Both the position numbers and the translations under genes were made by a program. From the NCBI RefSeq assembly GCF_003001935.1, contig NZ_PVNG01000031.1, forward strand, positions 62,001 to 126,000: a DNA stretch of 64,000 nt. The letters are read 5' to 3'. Below the pieces are notes generated by a model. The model saw nothing but the letters and a program-made list of their open reading frames with translations, made no database searches and was not told the origin of the DNA. Shown piece after piece: positions 17,735 to 26,646 of the stretch; the stretch's first letter is position 1; the number at the start of each line of letters is the position of its first letter. Origin of the DNA: Nonomuraea fuscirosea. GTDB lineage: Bacteria; Actinomycetota; Actinomycetes; Streptosporangiales; Streptosporangiaceae.

Positions 17735-18046
17735 TTAGTTGTGGGTTGCTTCCTGTCTGGCGAGGTTGATGAGTCGTTGGAGTGTGATAAGCCAATTCAG
17801 GTTTTCACGATGTAGAGCGGTGAAATGGTCATGCATGTGCCAGCGGAGGCCGCCGAGTTCATCGCCGAGGGCGGCGGAGTCCTGTCGCACCTCGGTGCGC
17901 TGGTTGGCGATCTCGGCGCGGAGTTCGGCGAGCTCGTTCAGCACCAGAAGGAAGCCGATCGCGGTGGTGTCCGCGCCGGCGCGGGTGTTCGTCTCAAGCG
18001 TCCCGATGCGTTGCATCAGCTCGAGGAACCGTGCTTCTGAGTTCAC
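17735..18046 (-). CDS. Small coiled-coil protein
   Basis: A 103-aa protein, helical throughout with heptad-like spacing (FLELMQRIGTLETN, LNELAELRAEIANQRTEVRQ, LNWLITLQRLINLARQEA). No signal or membrane segment. The GTG at 18046 is preferred because GGGAAGG sits six bases before it; an ATG two codons upstream would overlap that site. I do not recognise a family. A perfect terminator lies just downstream, which supports a real transcription unit. Confidence 0.6.
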   Translation of the reverse strand: MNSEARFLELMQRIGTLETNTRAGADTTAIGFLLVLNELAELRAEIANQRTEVRQDSAALGDELGGLRWHMHDHFTALHRENLNWLITLQRLINLARQEATHN

Positions 18047-18052
18047 GCACAT

Positions 18053-18584
18053 CCTTCCCTTACCAGGTGAGATAGGGGATCCCGGGTCGGCCTTTTGACG
18101 ACGCCGGGCCTGTTGATGAGCACAGTGACATACGTCTGGACGAGTGCGGACGCACAAGCCACGGCGGGTGTGAATTTCTCTCCCGAACTTCGGCGTGTTT
18201 TCCTCCACGGGGTGTGTTCTTCCGCCCAGAGATGCGCGGGCGAAATAGCCCAAGTAGGGATAAAGCTGGGGCAATGGCTGCACGTTACTGGGAATGAAGG
18301 CTAGGTAAAATTTTTTGTGAGCCGGTCCGTACGGTACGTCGCCCAGCCGGATGTGTCTGGCGTGCCGGTGATCGCGGAGTGCCGGACGATCCTGCAGCCA
18401 AGGTGCCGCATGACGAGCACCATGCTGGTGTACTAACTGCGGTTCCCCAGAGACGACGCCCCCCGCTACTCCTTGGGCGACCAAGCGATGCGGCCCGACG
18501 GGCTTCCGCATTCGTACGGCTCCGGCCGGAGCGGATAGGCCCCTACCCGCACGGGTATTCTCGTGCTGCCCTTGGGGGACATCT
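18053..18584. other. Non-coding stretch, no gene supported
   Basis: About 530 bases with no reading frame that shows signal, homology-like motif or convincing ribosome site. The proximal 250 bases are AT-richer than average and may hold the promoter of the 17735-18046 gene. The distal part borders the rearranged DUF2075 fragments and could be scar sequence from the same event. Confidence 0.5.
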
Positions 18585-18682
18585 GTGACAGCGCTGCGGC
18601 TGTCTGTCGAGAACCTAAGCGTGCATCCGCGAACCGGCGAAGACTCCTATGTCGTGATCGAGCTCAAGCAGTGGAGCCGCAG
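18585..18682 (+). pseudogene. DUF2075 (Schlafen group-3-like) fragment, plus-strand piece
   Basis: The plus strand reads SVHPRTGEDSYVVIELKQWS. The HPRTG..SYVV.ELKQW pattern is the conserved strand normally found about 95 residues into DUF2075 proteins, just after a VEVLVEYQLPL-type segment. That preceding segment lies on the opposite strand at 18684-18903. After SRSE the frame loses all similarity and stops at 18749. This piece is therefore the second part of an inverted, broken gene. Confidence 0.6.
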
Positions 18683-18903
18683 TGAGCCCACTCGACCAGC
18701 ACCTGCACGTCACGCAGACCGGCCCCGATCAGCAGGTCGACGACGGTAGGGATGCTGCCGCCCCACGAGGCGCTCTCGCTCTCTCGCGGCCTGGCTCCGT
18801 GCATCGCGACGAAGCGTCGGCGCAGTTCCTCGACCAGATGACCTTGGGCGATGACCTCGGCAAGTTCACCGGCACTGCCCTGGTACAGACAACGCAACGC
18901 CAC
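18664..18903 (-). pseudogene. DUF2075 (Schlafen group-3-like) N-terminal fragment, minus-strand piece
   Basis: A GTG at 18903 behind AGGAG starts MALRCLYQGSAGELAEVIAQ, continuing GHLVEELRRRFVAMHGARP, SESASWGGSIPTVVDLLIGA and RDVQVLVEW. This is the N-terminal region of DUF2075-type predicted ATPases. Similarity ends at VEW, exactly where the neighbouring plus-strand piece begins, and the frame stops at 18664. The helicase/ATPase core is absent. The palindrome AGGAGCGCTCCT covers the ribosome site. Confidence 0.65.
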
Positions 18904-18990
18904 AGGAGCGCTCCTTCGGAACGACGGCCGACGTAGCGGACGGGGGCGAAGGGTGGTGCGATCCGTACTGTAGCGATCATTGCTGACAGT

Positions 18991-19387
18991 TTAGGACAGA
19001 TCAGGCCAGTAGCCGTGCGCAGCCATAAAACTAGCGTCTCCTCTGGCCGAACCGCGGACCCGCGTTCGAAGCTGACGCGGTGGCGCTGGTGGTCAAACCG
19101 GAAAAGTCGGTCAAATGATCAAGGGCCGTCGCGAAATCGAGAAGACCTGGGGCCGAATTTCCCGCGATCGCAGGCCAGAGAGTCGAGGCTGCGCTCAAAC
19201 TGGTGCTGGAGCCATTCTTGAGGCCGACTTCCAGCCGGTCGCTTAGCTCTTTGTAGGTGTACGCACGGAACCCGCTGTTGGGATCGATTCCCCAGCAAGA
19301 ATTGCGAATCGGTTGGTTGGCGGGGCAATCAGCTCGGGTGAGGTTATCGTCAGTTGGGGCCCTTGACAGTTGCACGAGGAGATCGGC
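18991..19387. other. Intergenic stretch before the WXG-like operon
   Basis: About 400 bases. The minus strand is open here and reads CPANQPIRNSCWGIDPNSGF and YKELSDRLEVGL. This could be a gene scrap, but no start, ribosome site or known motif supports it. The right part should contain the promoter for the 19388 operon; none was recognised. Confidence 0.4.
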
Positions 19388-19621
19388 ATGCCTGGTCCTG
19401 ATCGCGAGCTCATGCAGGCAGCGGTGCAACGCATCCAGAAGCTGTCCGACGACAACTGGTGGGCTCTGCATGCCTCCTGCCAGCTCATGGAAGCCGAAGC
19501 ATGGGTGGGGCCGACGGGCGACCGCTTCGGGCAGTCGGTGCACAACTGCCAGCGTGAGCTGCGTGCGCTGCTCGCTCAGGCCGTCGCCTTGGCCAGGGAT
19601 GAACTGGTGAAGACGAGATGA
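19388..19621 (+). CDS. WXG-like small helical protein
   Basis: A 77-aa protein starting MPGPDRELMQAAVQRIQKLS, placed by GAGGAG six bases before the ATG. It is helical with a central turn AWVGPTGDRFG, a W-x-G motif as in WXG100/ESX substrates, then QRELRALLAQAVALARDEL. It is slightly shorter than a standard WXG100 protein. Its stop overlaps the ATG of the 686-aa protein (ATGA), so both are made together. It may be a type VII secretion-type partner, but no secretion machinery is in the window. Confidence 0.7.
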   Translation: MPGPDRELMQAAVQRIQKLSDDNWWALHASCQLMEAEAWVGPTGDRFGQSVHNCQRELRALLAQAVALARDELVKTR

Positions 19622-21678
19622 GCTTCAGTGGGGTCAAGCTGCCGGAGTTCGACACCCTCGTCGCCCGGCACACGGCGGTCGCCAGGCAAATGGAAGAGCT
19701 CGCTGCCCAGTTGCACGGGGAGCTTACGAGCGCGGGCCTCGACACCACTCTCGCGGAGCGCATCAGAAAACTCGCCGCCCAGGTCGGCCAGGAAGCTGAA
19801 GACCTCCGCAAACGGCAACGCATCGTCCGCGAGATAGAACGCCACAAAATCACCCTTGGAGCGTCCATAGGGACAGGATCCCTCATCGCGGTGCCGGACT
19901 CGCTCCGCCAGGCCCAGGGCCAGCTTGACGGCGCGCTGGCCGCCAAGGCGGCGATCGCCGCCGGCCGTGGTGACGCAAAGGCCATGGCGGAATTGCAGAG
20001 GTACGCGGGCAGGGTCGATGACCCGGACTTCGTCAAGGCCTTGCTCGCCGGGCTGGGAGCCAAGGGCATCACCGAGCTCCCGGCTGCACTGGGACTGCAA
20101 GTTCGCGCCAATGTCACTTCGACACGTGACCCCCAGCAGGTGAAGCAGGTCCAGCAGGTCATGAAGCTGCTGTCCACCGCACTGGCGAAGGGCACCGATC
20201 CCCAGGACGAGGCCTTCATGGGAGAGGCCTACCTGGATCAGTTGGTCAAGGAAGGGCGGGCGGAGCACAAGGCGCTCGAAGTGACCTACGTCGGCTACCA
20301 GGCTCAGGCGCTGATCTGGAGGGCCGGCGACGGCAAGCCGCCTTTCTCCGAACGGTTCATGGAAGTGGTCGGCAGAGATGCGGTCGTGCACCAGAAGGAG
20401 CTGTCCGATTCGCGAACTCCCTACGCCAACAGCATGGACCTGGCCACCGTCCTCGGAATCAGTGACAGCATGCAACCCGGCGGACCACGTATGGGGCAGC
20501 CAGGAGAGCCGATCAAGGCGAGCGTCATCGATGACCTTTCGCAGGCGGCGCAGTACTCTCTGCCGGCGGCGCAGGCGTTGCTCTTCCACACCCCCAAGGG
20601 CTGGAAGAAGTCCATCATGGAGTACCTGCTCACCGACCGACTGGACGGCTTCAACAAGACCGGGAACCACGCCCCCTTCGCCGCTCTGTTGCAGAAGGCG
20701 TTGAGCGGCAAGGACAAGGAATCACTCAAGTACACGAATGATGCGCTCGTCATCCTCAAGAAGGAACTGGACGGCGTCTTCGCAGCAGGCGCGGACGGCA
20801 GGCTCGAAGTCAAGGATCCGGCGAAGCTGGAACGGCTGTCCTTCCTCAGCGGTCCTGTGGGTGTCGTCATGGCTGCTCACATCGATCAGATCTTCGGCGT
20901 CTTCGATGATCGCCATCCCGAGATCAAGGACATCAGCAGAGCCGACATGGACCGCCTGCTGCTCTTCGCAGCACGCCACGAAGGCGCGTCGAAGGCGCTG
21001 ATCGGAGCGGAAGCCCAGAGGATGATGGTGAAGATCCAGGAGTCCTACAGGCGGGACGGCGGCAGGAGTATCGAAAATCTGCTCCCTCCTGAAGCACGTT
21101 TCATGGGACACCTGCTCGAAACCCGACGACTGGTTCTGCTGGCGCAGGCGAAGAGCGATGAGCAGGCCAGGGCGGAGGTGAAGAGCATGGTAAGCGGAGT
21201 GCTGGGCGAATTGACCGGGCCAGTCGGCAAGCTCGCCACGCGGTTCGGGTTCCTCGGCGACAAAGCACACGACAAGCTGACACCGGCGGCATTCGAGAAA
21301 CTGTCGGCACTGATGGCTGAACAATTGATAAGAGGAGGCCTCAGCATGGACGAGGCCCTCAACCGGGCGAGCACCGAGCGCGGGATGACCATGTGGATGA
21401 TCGAACAGATGATCGCTGGCGCTGCCCTGGCGCACGGCAAGTTGAGCGATCAGGCACGCGCGGAGATGAAGGGCGCGCCCTTCGCTACAGACGATGACCC
21501 ACCTGCCTTCAAGCCATTGGACGAGATCATCGCTGATCCAGCGGCGTATGACGCCTTCATCGAGTGGGCGCGACTTCATTTCGAGATCGAGTCGAGAACC
21601 CAAAAGGTCCGACTGGACATGGACAACAGCGCAGCCTTCGACGTCCACGACCATCTTGGCATCATTCGGGGTTACTGA
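19618..21678 (+). CDS. Large helical protein of the WXG-linked operon (DUF6571-like)
   Basis: A 686-aa protein, almost entirely helical. Residues 1-75 form a coiled-coil start (TLVARHTAVARQMEELAAQL, RKLAAQVGQEAEDLRKRQRI). The segment AGRVDDPDFVKALLAGLGAK, then GITELPAALG, and later ALLFHTPKGWKKSIMEYLL, resembles the DUF6571-type scaffold found in actinobacterial proteins paired with small WXG-like partners. No signal peptide, no membrane segment and no recognisable C-terminal toxin domain. Coupled to the preceding gene by ATGA and followed by a lipoprotein one base after its stop codon, so a three-gene operon is likely. Function unknown. Confidence 0.65.
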   Translation: MSFSGVKLPEFDTLVARHTAVARQMEELAAQLHGELTSAGLDTTLAERIRKLAAQVGQEAEDLRKRQRIVREIERHKITLGASIGTGSLIAVPDSLRQAQGQLDGALAAKAAIAAGRGDAKAMAELQRYAGRVDDPDFVKALLAGLGAKGITELPAALGLQVRANVTSTRDPQQVKQVQQVMKLLSTALAKGTDPQDEAFMGEAYLDQLVKEGRAEHKALEVTYVGYQAQALIWRAGDGKPPFSERFMEVVGRDAVVHQKELSDSRTPYANSMDLATVLGISDSMQPGGPRMGQPGEPIKASVIDDLSQAAQYSLPAAQALLFHTPKGWKKSIMEYLLTDRLDGFNKTGNHAPFAALLQKALSGKDKESLKYTNDALVILKKELDGVFAAGADGRLEVKDPAKLERLSFLSGPVGVVMAAHIDQIFGVFDDRHPEIKDISRADMDRLLLFAARHEGASKALIGAEAQRMMVKIQESYRRDGGRSIENLLPPEARFMGHLLETRRLVLLAQAKSDEQARAEVKSMVSGVLGELTGPVGKLATRFGFLGDKAHDKLTPAAFEKLSALMAEQLIRGGLSMDEALNRASTERGMTMWMIEQMIAGAALAHGKLSDQARAEMKGAPFATDDDPPAFKPLDEIIADPAAYDAFIEWARLHFEIESRTQKVRLDMDNSAAFDVHDHLGIIRGY

Positions 21679-21679
21679 C

Positions 21680-22255
21680 ATGCCGAAAAGCGCTCTGCTC
21701 ATCATCGGGATGACCCTTACGTTGGCGCTCAGCGCAGGGTGCACGCCGGAGCCTGCCGCGGCCCCTCCTCAGAAGAGCCCCGAGGCGACGCCTGTCATCG
21801 ACGCCGCCCCTTACTGGTGCGAAGTCATACCGCAGCAAGGGGTTCGCGCCATCAGCGGTCTCACCATGCCTCTGGAGGAGAGCAAGTGGGGTGCTCTGGC
21901 CTCACATGGTGGGTGTTCGCTGAGGAACGAGTACAGCAGGTTCTCGCTCAACTGGTCCATCAACGGCGGAGAAGAAGCGCTCGGCCTCGCGCGTAAGAAT
22001 TTCGGATCAACGCGGCTGTCGGAGCTTCCTACTGATCTCGGAAAGGGTTTGATCGCGTACACGGGAGGGATTCCCAGGAGCAAGCCATACGTCGCCTTCA
22101 TACTGTTCCGGTGCGGCAAGAATCAGCCTTGGATGGGCACGTCGCTTTCACAGGTCGCGAAGGAGCGGAACGTAGTCAAGGACCTCACTGACTTGCTTCA
22201 CATAGCTCGGGACCGGTACGGGAAGGCACACAACTGCACGCCTGAGGCCGCGTAA
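21680..22255 (+). CDS. DUF3558-like lipoprotein
   Basis: A 191-aa lipoprotein. The signal ends in the lipobox LSAGC (MPKSALLIIGMTLTLALSAG). The mature part has the paired-Cys layout of DUF3558 proteins: YWCEVIPQQGVRAISGL, then GGCSLRNEYSRFSLNW, and later FRCGKNQ and HNCTPEAA. The start lies one base beyond the stop of the 686-aa gene. It is probably the surface partner of that operon. No enzyme motif is visible. Confidence 0.7.
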   Translation: MPKSALLIIGMTLTLALSAGCTPEPAAAPPQKSPEATPVIDAAPYWCEVIPQQGVRAISGLTMPLEESKWGALASHGGCSLRNEYSRFSLNWSINGGEEALGLARKNFGSTRLSELPTDLGKGLIAYTGGIPRSKPYVAFILFRCGKNQPWMGTSLSQVAKERNVVKDLTDLLHIARDRYGKAHNCTPEAA

Positions 22256-22426
22256 TACCTGATCGGCAAAAGGGACATATGCTGCGACGGCTCCGACGTA
22301 GGCGTTTCCGCCCCAACCTTCGATGTGCGACATATTCCTCTCAGGGATGAGACTGACCAGATTGATCGATCTTTGTAGTGTGCGTTCCTGGAATGCAGGC
22401 GAGGGATTGGGCCAACCTGATGGAAA

Positions 22427-22499
22427 CGTTCCGCACCGCGGTGTAAAAAGTTCGGAACGGCTCGCGTAATCAGACCTGGGCCATGCAACCCCGTTGCAT
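22427..22499. promoter_or_regulatory. Cluster of dyads upstream of the STAND-ADP-ribosylglycohydrolase gene
   Basis: Three perfect dyads: CGTTCCG (22427-22433) with CGGAACG (22453-22459); the 10-base palindrome CACCGCGGTG (22434-22443) nested inside it; and ATGCAAC-CCC-GTTGCAT (22483-22499), which coincides with the first possible ATG. The last one makes the ATG at 22483 doubtful as a start and suggests operator or leader structure. Confidence 0.4.
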
Positions 22500-25400
22500 C
22501 ACTCGTCTACCTGAGGCGGGACACCACATTGCTACTCACATCCGTACAGAGCTGACCGTGCCCAACTCCCAAGAGGGCACCCCCCGTTCAGTCGTCACGC
22601 ACGACCGCTCGCTCGACCGGTTCGTCAACCGCTTCAAGCTGACCCGCCACATCGTCACCCTCATCAACGACGACCCTCCCCCAGACCGGATCCTCTACCT
22701 CCACGGCCCCGACGGCACCGGCAAGTCCCTGCTCCTCCGCCACCTGGAAACCCGGGCCTGCCTCCGGACGGACCGCTGGCCGGACATCAGCGACACCCCC
22801 GATGCCGAGCTGCTCGACCGTCTCGCCGAGCACGGCCGCAGCGTGCCCGTGGCCAGGATCGACTTCGGTGCCCGGCCGGCGGGTGATGACCGGCCGCTGG
22901 AGGCGTTCTCGGCGCTGTTCATGCTGAAACACCAGCTTGCCCACTACGGCATCGCCACCCCACGCTTCGACTTCGCCGCCATCACGTACCTGCACAAACT
23001 GGGCTTTGATCTCACCCACCGGATCCGCGAGCTGTTCCCGAGCAGCGAGGTCGGCATCGCGCTCGACATCGCCGACGCCTTACTGATCCTGCCGATCCTG
23101 CGCGGCGGCCAGCATCTGCTCACCTCTCGCATGGACGAGACCTTCACCCGCCGACGAGTGCGACGCCGTCTCTCCCAAGAAGACGCCGACCACATTCTGG
23201 CCCTCGTCCCTGAGCCTGAGCTTCTGTATGAGCTGCCGCAGCTGTTCGCCAAGGACCTCAACGACGCCGCCGCCGAGCACGACCGGATCGTGCTGCTCTT
23301 CGACACCCACGATGCGTTCTACGGCGACACGGACGACCTGTTCCACGCCGACAAGCCGATACGCGACGAGTGGCTGCGCTGCCTGCTGGGCCAGCTCGAC
23401 CTGGGAGCCGGCATCGTCGCCGTCGTGGCGGGCCGCACCCGCCCGCCGTGGCCGTCCGCTCCGGTCTTCCCCATCCCCGAGCAGTACGTCGATCACCGCC
23501 TGGTCGGCCACCTGACCACCGCCGATGCGACCCAGTACCTCACTCTGGCCGGCGTCACGGATCCAGCCATGCGGACGGCACTCGTCACCTACGCCTCCAC
23601 CACCCCGGACGAGGTGCATCCTTACGTCCTCGGCCTGTGCGCGGACGTGGCGCTGGCCGTCGGCCCCCGGCTCAGCCCCGGAGACTTCGGAACGCTGATC
23701 GAGAGCAGGGAACACGACCTCGCCCGCAGGCTGCCCACCGAAGCCGAATACGGCATCCTGGCCGTCAGCGCCTGCCGTTCCTTCACCGCCGACACGTTCC
23801 ACCACCTCGGCGAAGCGCTCGGCTTCCCCTGCGACCGCAGCGCCTTCGACAAGCTGACGGCCTTCTCCTTCATCTCACCGCTACGAGGCGGTACGGCCGG
23901 CGGGTCGGGCGCGTACACCGTGCACCCCATCCTGCGCCGATCCCTGCAACACGTCCGCCCGGACGAGGTACGCCAGGCCCACGACGTCCTGGCCAGGCAC
24001 TACGCCGCAAGCCAGGAGTTCACCGCCGAGCTGGAGGCCGCGTACCACCTGAGCCACCTCGACCCCGACCAGGGCGTGGCCGCCTGGATCGCGCTCATGG
24101 ACCGCAGCCTCGCCACCGGCCGCTTCGACCGCTGCCGCACCCTGACCAACCTCCTCCACGACCTGCCCATCGACAGCGACGAGGGCAAGGGCCGCTGCCT
24201 GTACCGGGTGGCCAGAGCCCATCTCGGTCTCGGCAACCGGGCCCACGCCGAAGCCCTCATCGAGGGTCTCCCCTTCAGCTCCCCGTACGCCGTCCTCGTA
24301 CGTGCCGAGGTCGCCTTCTGCAGTGGCGACTTCGACCACGCCGAGCACCTGGCCCACTCCGCGCTGGCGCTCACGGACGAGGACGCCCGAGGGGACTTCC
24401 TGTTCCGCCTGGCCGAGATCGAGCTGTACCGGGGCCGTTTCGCCGCAGGTCGCGAGCACGCCACCGAGGGCCTGAACACCACCACCGAACAGGCGCCCTG
24501 GCTCAAGCTCCTCGGCGAGATCGAGTATTTCTCCGGCAACACGGAACGCGCGGACACGCTGATCAGTCAGGCGCTTAGCGACGTCGCCGCCCGTCCCGTC
24601 CACCAGCGCGATCAGGCCCTGCACGCCGGCCTGTTCCAGGACGCGGCACTGATCGCCGAGGCCGCCGGAGCCTGGGAAACCGCGCTGACCAGCCAGACAG
24701 AAGCCCTCGCCATCCGCAGAGCCGCAAAGGACGCCCGCGGGATCGCCCAGTCCCTTCACGGTCTCGGCAAGGCCCGATGCGGTCTGGGTCTGGAACAGGA
24801 AGCCGTCCAAACCCAGGAAGCCGTCCAAACCCTGGCCGAGGCCGGCCGCATGGCCCGAGACCTCGGCGACGGCCTGCTCGCGGCGAGAATCACCCACAGT
24901 GAAGCCGACGTCCACCGGGCCGACGGCGACCACACGAAGGCCCGGCAGCTGACCGTCCAGGCGTTGCGGGAGTTCGAGCACCACGGCACCCCGTACGACG
25001 TCGCCGCCGCCTGCCTCTCTCTGGCCCGCCTCACGGACGGTCGCGAGCGCGTCCGGTACGCCGACCGCGGCCGCCGCGCCATCGCGCGGAGCGGCTTCGG
25101 CGTCCTCACCCAACTGTTCCCTGACCAGGCGGTCCCGCCACCCGCACGTCGCATCCGCAACGGCCTCACCGGCTTCTGCTGCGGGGACGCTTTCGGCGTC
25201 CCCTGGGAGGGCAAGCGTCCGCAGGACATCCGCCTGACCGAAACGCTCACCACCCGAGGAGACTGGCCGCTCGGCAGTACGTCGGACGACACCGAACAAC
25301 TCATCCTGCTCGCCCGCAACCTGATCGACACCGGCGGCTCAGAACTGGCCTTCCTCCAGGCCCTGACCGCGGCCCTCCCGACGATGCGCGGAGCCGGCCC

Positions 25401-25983
25401 CACCACGCGCAGAGCCGTGCAGCGGTTCGCGACCACCGGTTCCGCGGTCGCCGACGGCGGATCGACCAACGGCGCCATGATGCGGGTGCTGCCCATCGGC
25501 TGGGCTCTGCCGGCCATCGAAGCCGAACGCCGCCGCGAACTGGCCGTACGCATGACCAAGACCACCCACGCCGACCCCCGCGCCGTCGCCGCCGCCTGCG
25601 CTGTGGCGGCCATGGGATCGTGGGCGCTCGAAGGTTGTCCCGGCGAGGAGCTGATCACCGTTGCCCGGGAGGAACTGGATCACTTCGGTGTCTCCTTCCC
25701 CACGCCATGGCAGCCCCCGCCCGGCGGAGTCTCCCTGGACGTCGCGGACACGCTGGGCGCGATCCTCCACGTACTCCACCTTCACGACGAACCGATCGAA
25801 GCCATGCGGTACGCGGTCGGCCTCGGCGGGGACACCGACACGGTGGCCGCGATCATCGGAGGCATCCTGACCTGCCGGCAGGACACGGCGGACATCCCGT
25901 GGGCGCCACAAGTCGCGTTCCCACCAGGCCTGGACACACTCGCCGAAGGGCTCCGCGCCATGCGACAGGCAGCGTACGGCTGA
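22483..25983 (+). CDS. STAND-type ATPase with TPR-like repeats fused to an ADP-ribosylglycohydrolase
   Basis: An 1166-aa cytosolic protein. NTPase module at about 45-360: Walker A GPDGTGKS at 75-82 and Walker B IVLLFDTHD ending near 277. A winged-helix-like part (AYTVHPILRRSLQHV) lies near 480-500. A long helical repeat region (about 520-880) has TPR-like helices. The C-terminal domain, 890-1166, is an ADP-ribosylglycohydrolase: GFCCGDAFGVPWEG near 897, TSDDTEQ near 934, STNGAMMRVLP near 1005 and GGDTDT with Asp 1117 and 1119. The metal-binding Asp residues are all present, so it should be able to remove ADP-ribose from a target. The sensor-switch-effector order is that of STAND immune proteins. 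The start is uncertain; the GTG at 22558 is an alternative. No partner gene is evident. Confidence 0.85.
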   Translation: MQPRCITRLPEAGHHIATHIRTELTVPNSQEGTPRSVVTHDRSLDRFVNRFKLTRHIVTLINDDPPPDRILYLHGPDGTGKSLLLRHLETRACLRTDRWPDISDTPDAELLDRLAEHGRSVPVARIDFGARPAGDDRPLEAFSALFMLKHQLAHYGIATPRFDFAAITYLHKLGFDLTHRIRELFPSSEVGIALDIADALLILPILRGGQHLLTSRMDETFTRRRVRRRLSQEDADHILALVPEPELLYELPQLFAKDLNDAAAEHDRIVLLFDTHDAFYGDTDDLFHADKPIRDEWLRCLLGQLDLGAGIVAVVAGRTRPPWPSAPVFPIPEQYVDHRLVGHLTTADATQYLTLAGVTDPAMRTALVTYASTTPDEVHPYVLGLCADVALAVGPRLSPGDFGTLIESREHDLARRLPTEAEYGILAVSACRSFTADTFHHLGEALGFPCDRSAFDKLTAFSFISPLRGGTAGGSGAYTVHPILRRSLQHVRPDEVRQAHDVLARHYAASQEFTAELEAAYHLSHLDPDQGVAAWIALMDRSLATGRFDRCRTLTNLLHDLPIDSDEGKGRCLYRVARAHLGLGNRAHAEALIEGLPFSSPYAVLVRAEVAFCSGDFDHAEHLAHSALALTDEDARGDFLFRLAEIELYRGRFAAGREHATEGLNTTTEQAPWLKLLGEIEYFSGNTERADTLISQALSDVAARPVHQRDQALHAGLFQDAALIAEAAGAWETALTSQTEALAIRRAAKDARGIAQSLHGLGKARCGLGLEQEAVQTQEAVQTLAEAGRMARDLGDGLLAARITHSEADVHRADGDHTKARQLTVQALREFEHHGTPYDVAAACLSLARLTDGRERVRYADRGRRAIARSGFGVLTQLFPDQAVPPPARRIRNGLTGFCCGDAFGVPWEGKRPQDIRLTETLTTRGDWPLGSTSDDTEQLILLARNLIDTGGSELAFLQALTAALPTMRGAGPTTRRAVQRFATTGSAVADGGSTNGAMMRVLPIGWALPAIEAERRRELAVRMTKTTHADPRAVAAACAVAAMGSWALEGCPGEELITVAREELDHFGVSFPTPWQPPPGGVSLDVADTLGAILHVLHLHDEPIEAMRYAVGLGGDTDTVAAIIGGILTCRQDTADIPWAPQVAFPPGLDTLAEGLRAMRQAAYG
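24796..24831 (+). repeat. Exact 18-bp in-frame tandem duplication in the TPR region
   Basis: CAGGAAGCCGTCCAAACC occurs twice in a row (24796-24813, 24814-24831), encoding QEAVQT twice in the TPR-like domain of the STAND protein. The reading frame is kept. Confidence 0.95.
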
Positions 25984-26022
25984 CTTCTGGATCAGCGACC
26001 CACGGGCGGCGCGCCGCCTGAC

Positions 26023-26514
26023 ATGCTGAGCGGCATGCACTTATGGGCATGGGGTCTCTTCGGCGTGGCAAGCGTCCTCGTCGGCGCTGCCGCACTGTTG
26101 CAATCCGGGGCGCAGCCCCACTACGTCGCGTTCGGCACGGCGCTCTGCCTGGGCGGCGCGCTGCTGGTGTGGGTCGCTGTCACCGCACGCCGCGTGGGCC
26201 GGATCAGCTGGCTGGCCACCACGGCGCTGACGCTTGCCGGGCTGTTCCTCAGCATGCTGGTGGTGCGCGAGGACGTGTGCTGCATGTACGGCTACCATCG
26301 CGGACTGGGCTATCCCTGGGCATGGCTGGACAGTTACGCCACCGCCGACAATATGGCCGCGATCGATGCGATCAGGTCCGATCCAGCAGCGCTGGAGAAG
26401 AGCGTCGACTGGTTGAAGGTGGTGCTCGACGGACTGTTCTGGTGGCACGTCGCGCTGCTCGTCGTCGTACCGGCCATGCAGGCGCGGCGCCGATTTCAGC
26501 GGCAGCGTCTCTGA
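26023..26514 (+). CDS. Small integral membrane protein
   Basis: A 163-aa protein with about four membrane helices: LWAWGLFGVASVLVGAAALL, FGTALCLGGALLVWVAVTA, ISWLATTALTLAGLFLSMLV, and a last one near the C-terminus (LFWWHVALLVVVPAM). A loop with DVCCMYGYHRGLGYPWAW is distinctive. I do not recognise the family. An ATG four codons in (26035) is an alternative start. It follows the STAND gene on the same strand after 39 bases, so co-transcription is possible but a functional link is not shown. Confidence 0.65.
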   Translation: MLSGMHLWAWGLFGVASVLVGAAALLQSGAQPHYVAFGTALCLGGALLVWVAVTARRVGRISWLATTALTLAGLFLSMLVVREDVCCMYGYHRGLGYPWAWLDSYATADNMAAIDAIRSDPAALEKSVDWLKVVLDGLFWWHVALLVVVPAMQARRRFQRQRL

Positions 26515-26646
26515 ATGCGCATCCAGTTGTTCGCTCGGGCGTAACTGACACCGGTGTGGAGAACGGGAGGCACAGTCATCAAGCCGACGACCGCATCGCC
26601 GGGGCTCTCCGTGCGATTTCTAGGGCCACCCAGCCCACCAGCCGGA

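Noticed and set aside
19031..19347. Minus-strand frame with CPANQPIRNSCWGIDPNSGF
   Set aside because: Composition is protein-like but there is no start or ribosome site, and the upstream half is only the shadow of the WXG-like gene.
26548..26557. Palindrome ACACCGGTGT downstream of the small membrane protein
   Set aside because: Ten bases, GC-rich and placed after a gene end; no regulatory context.
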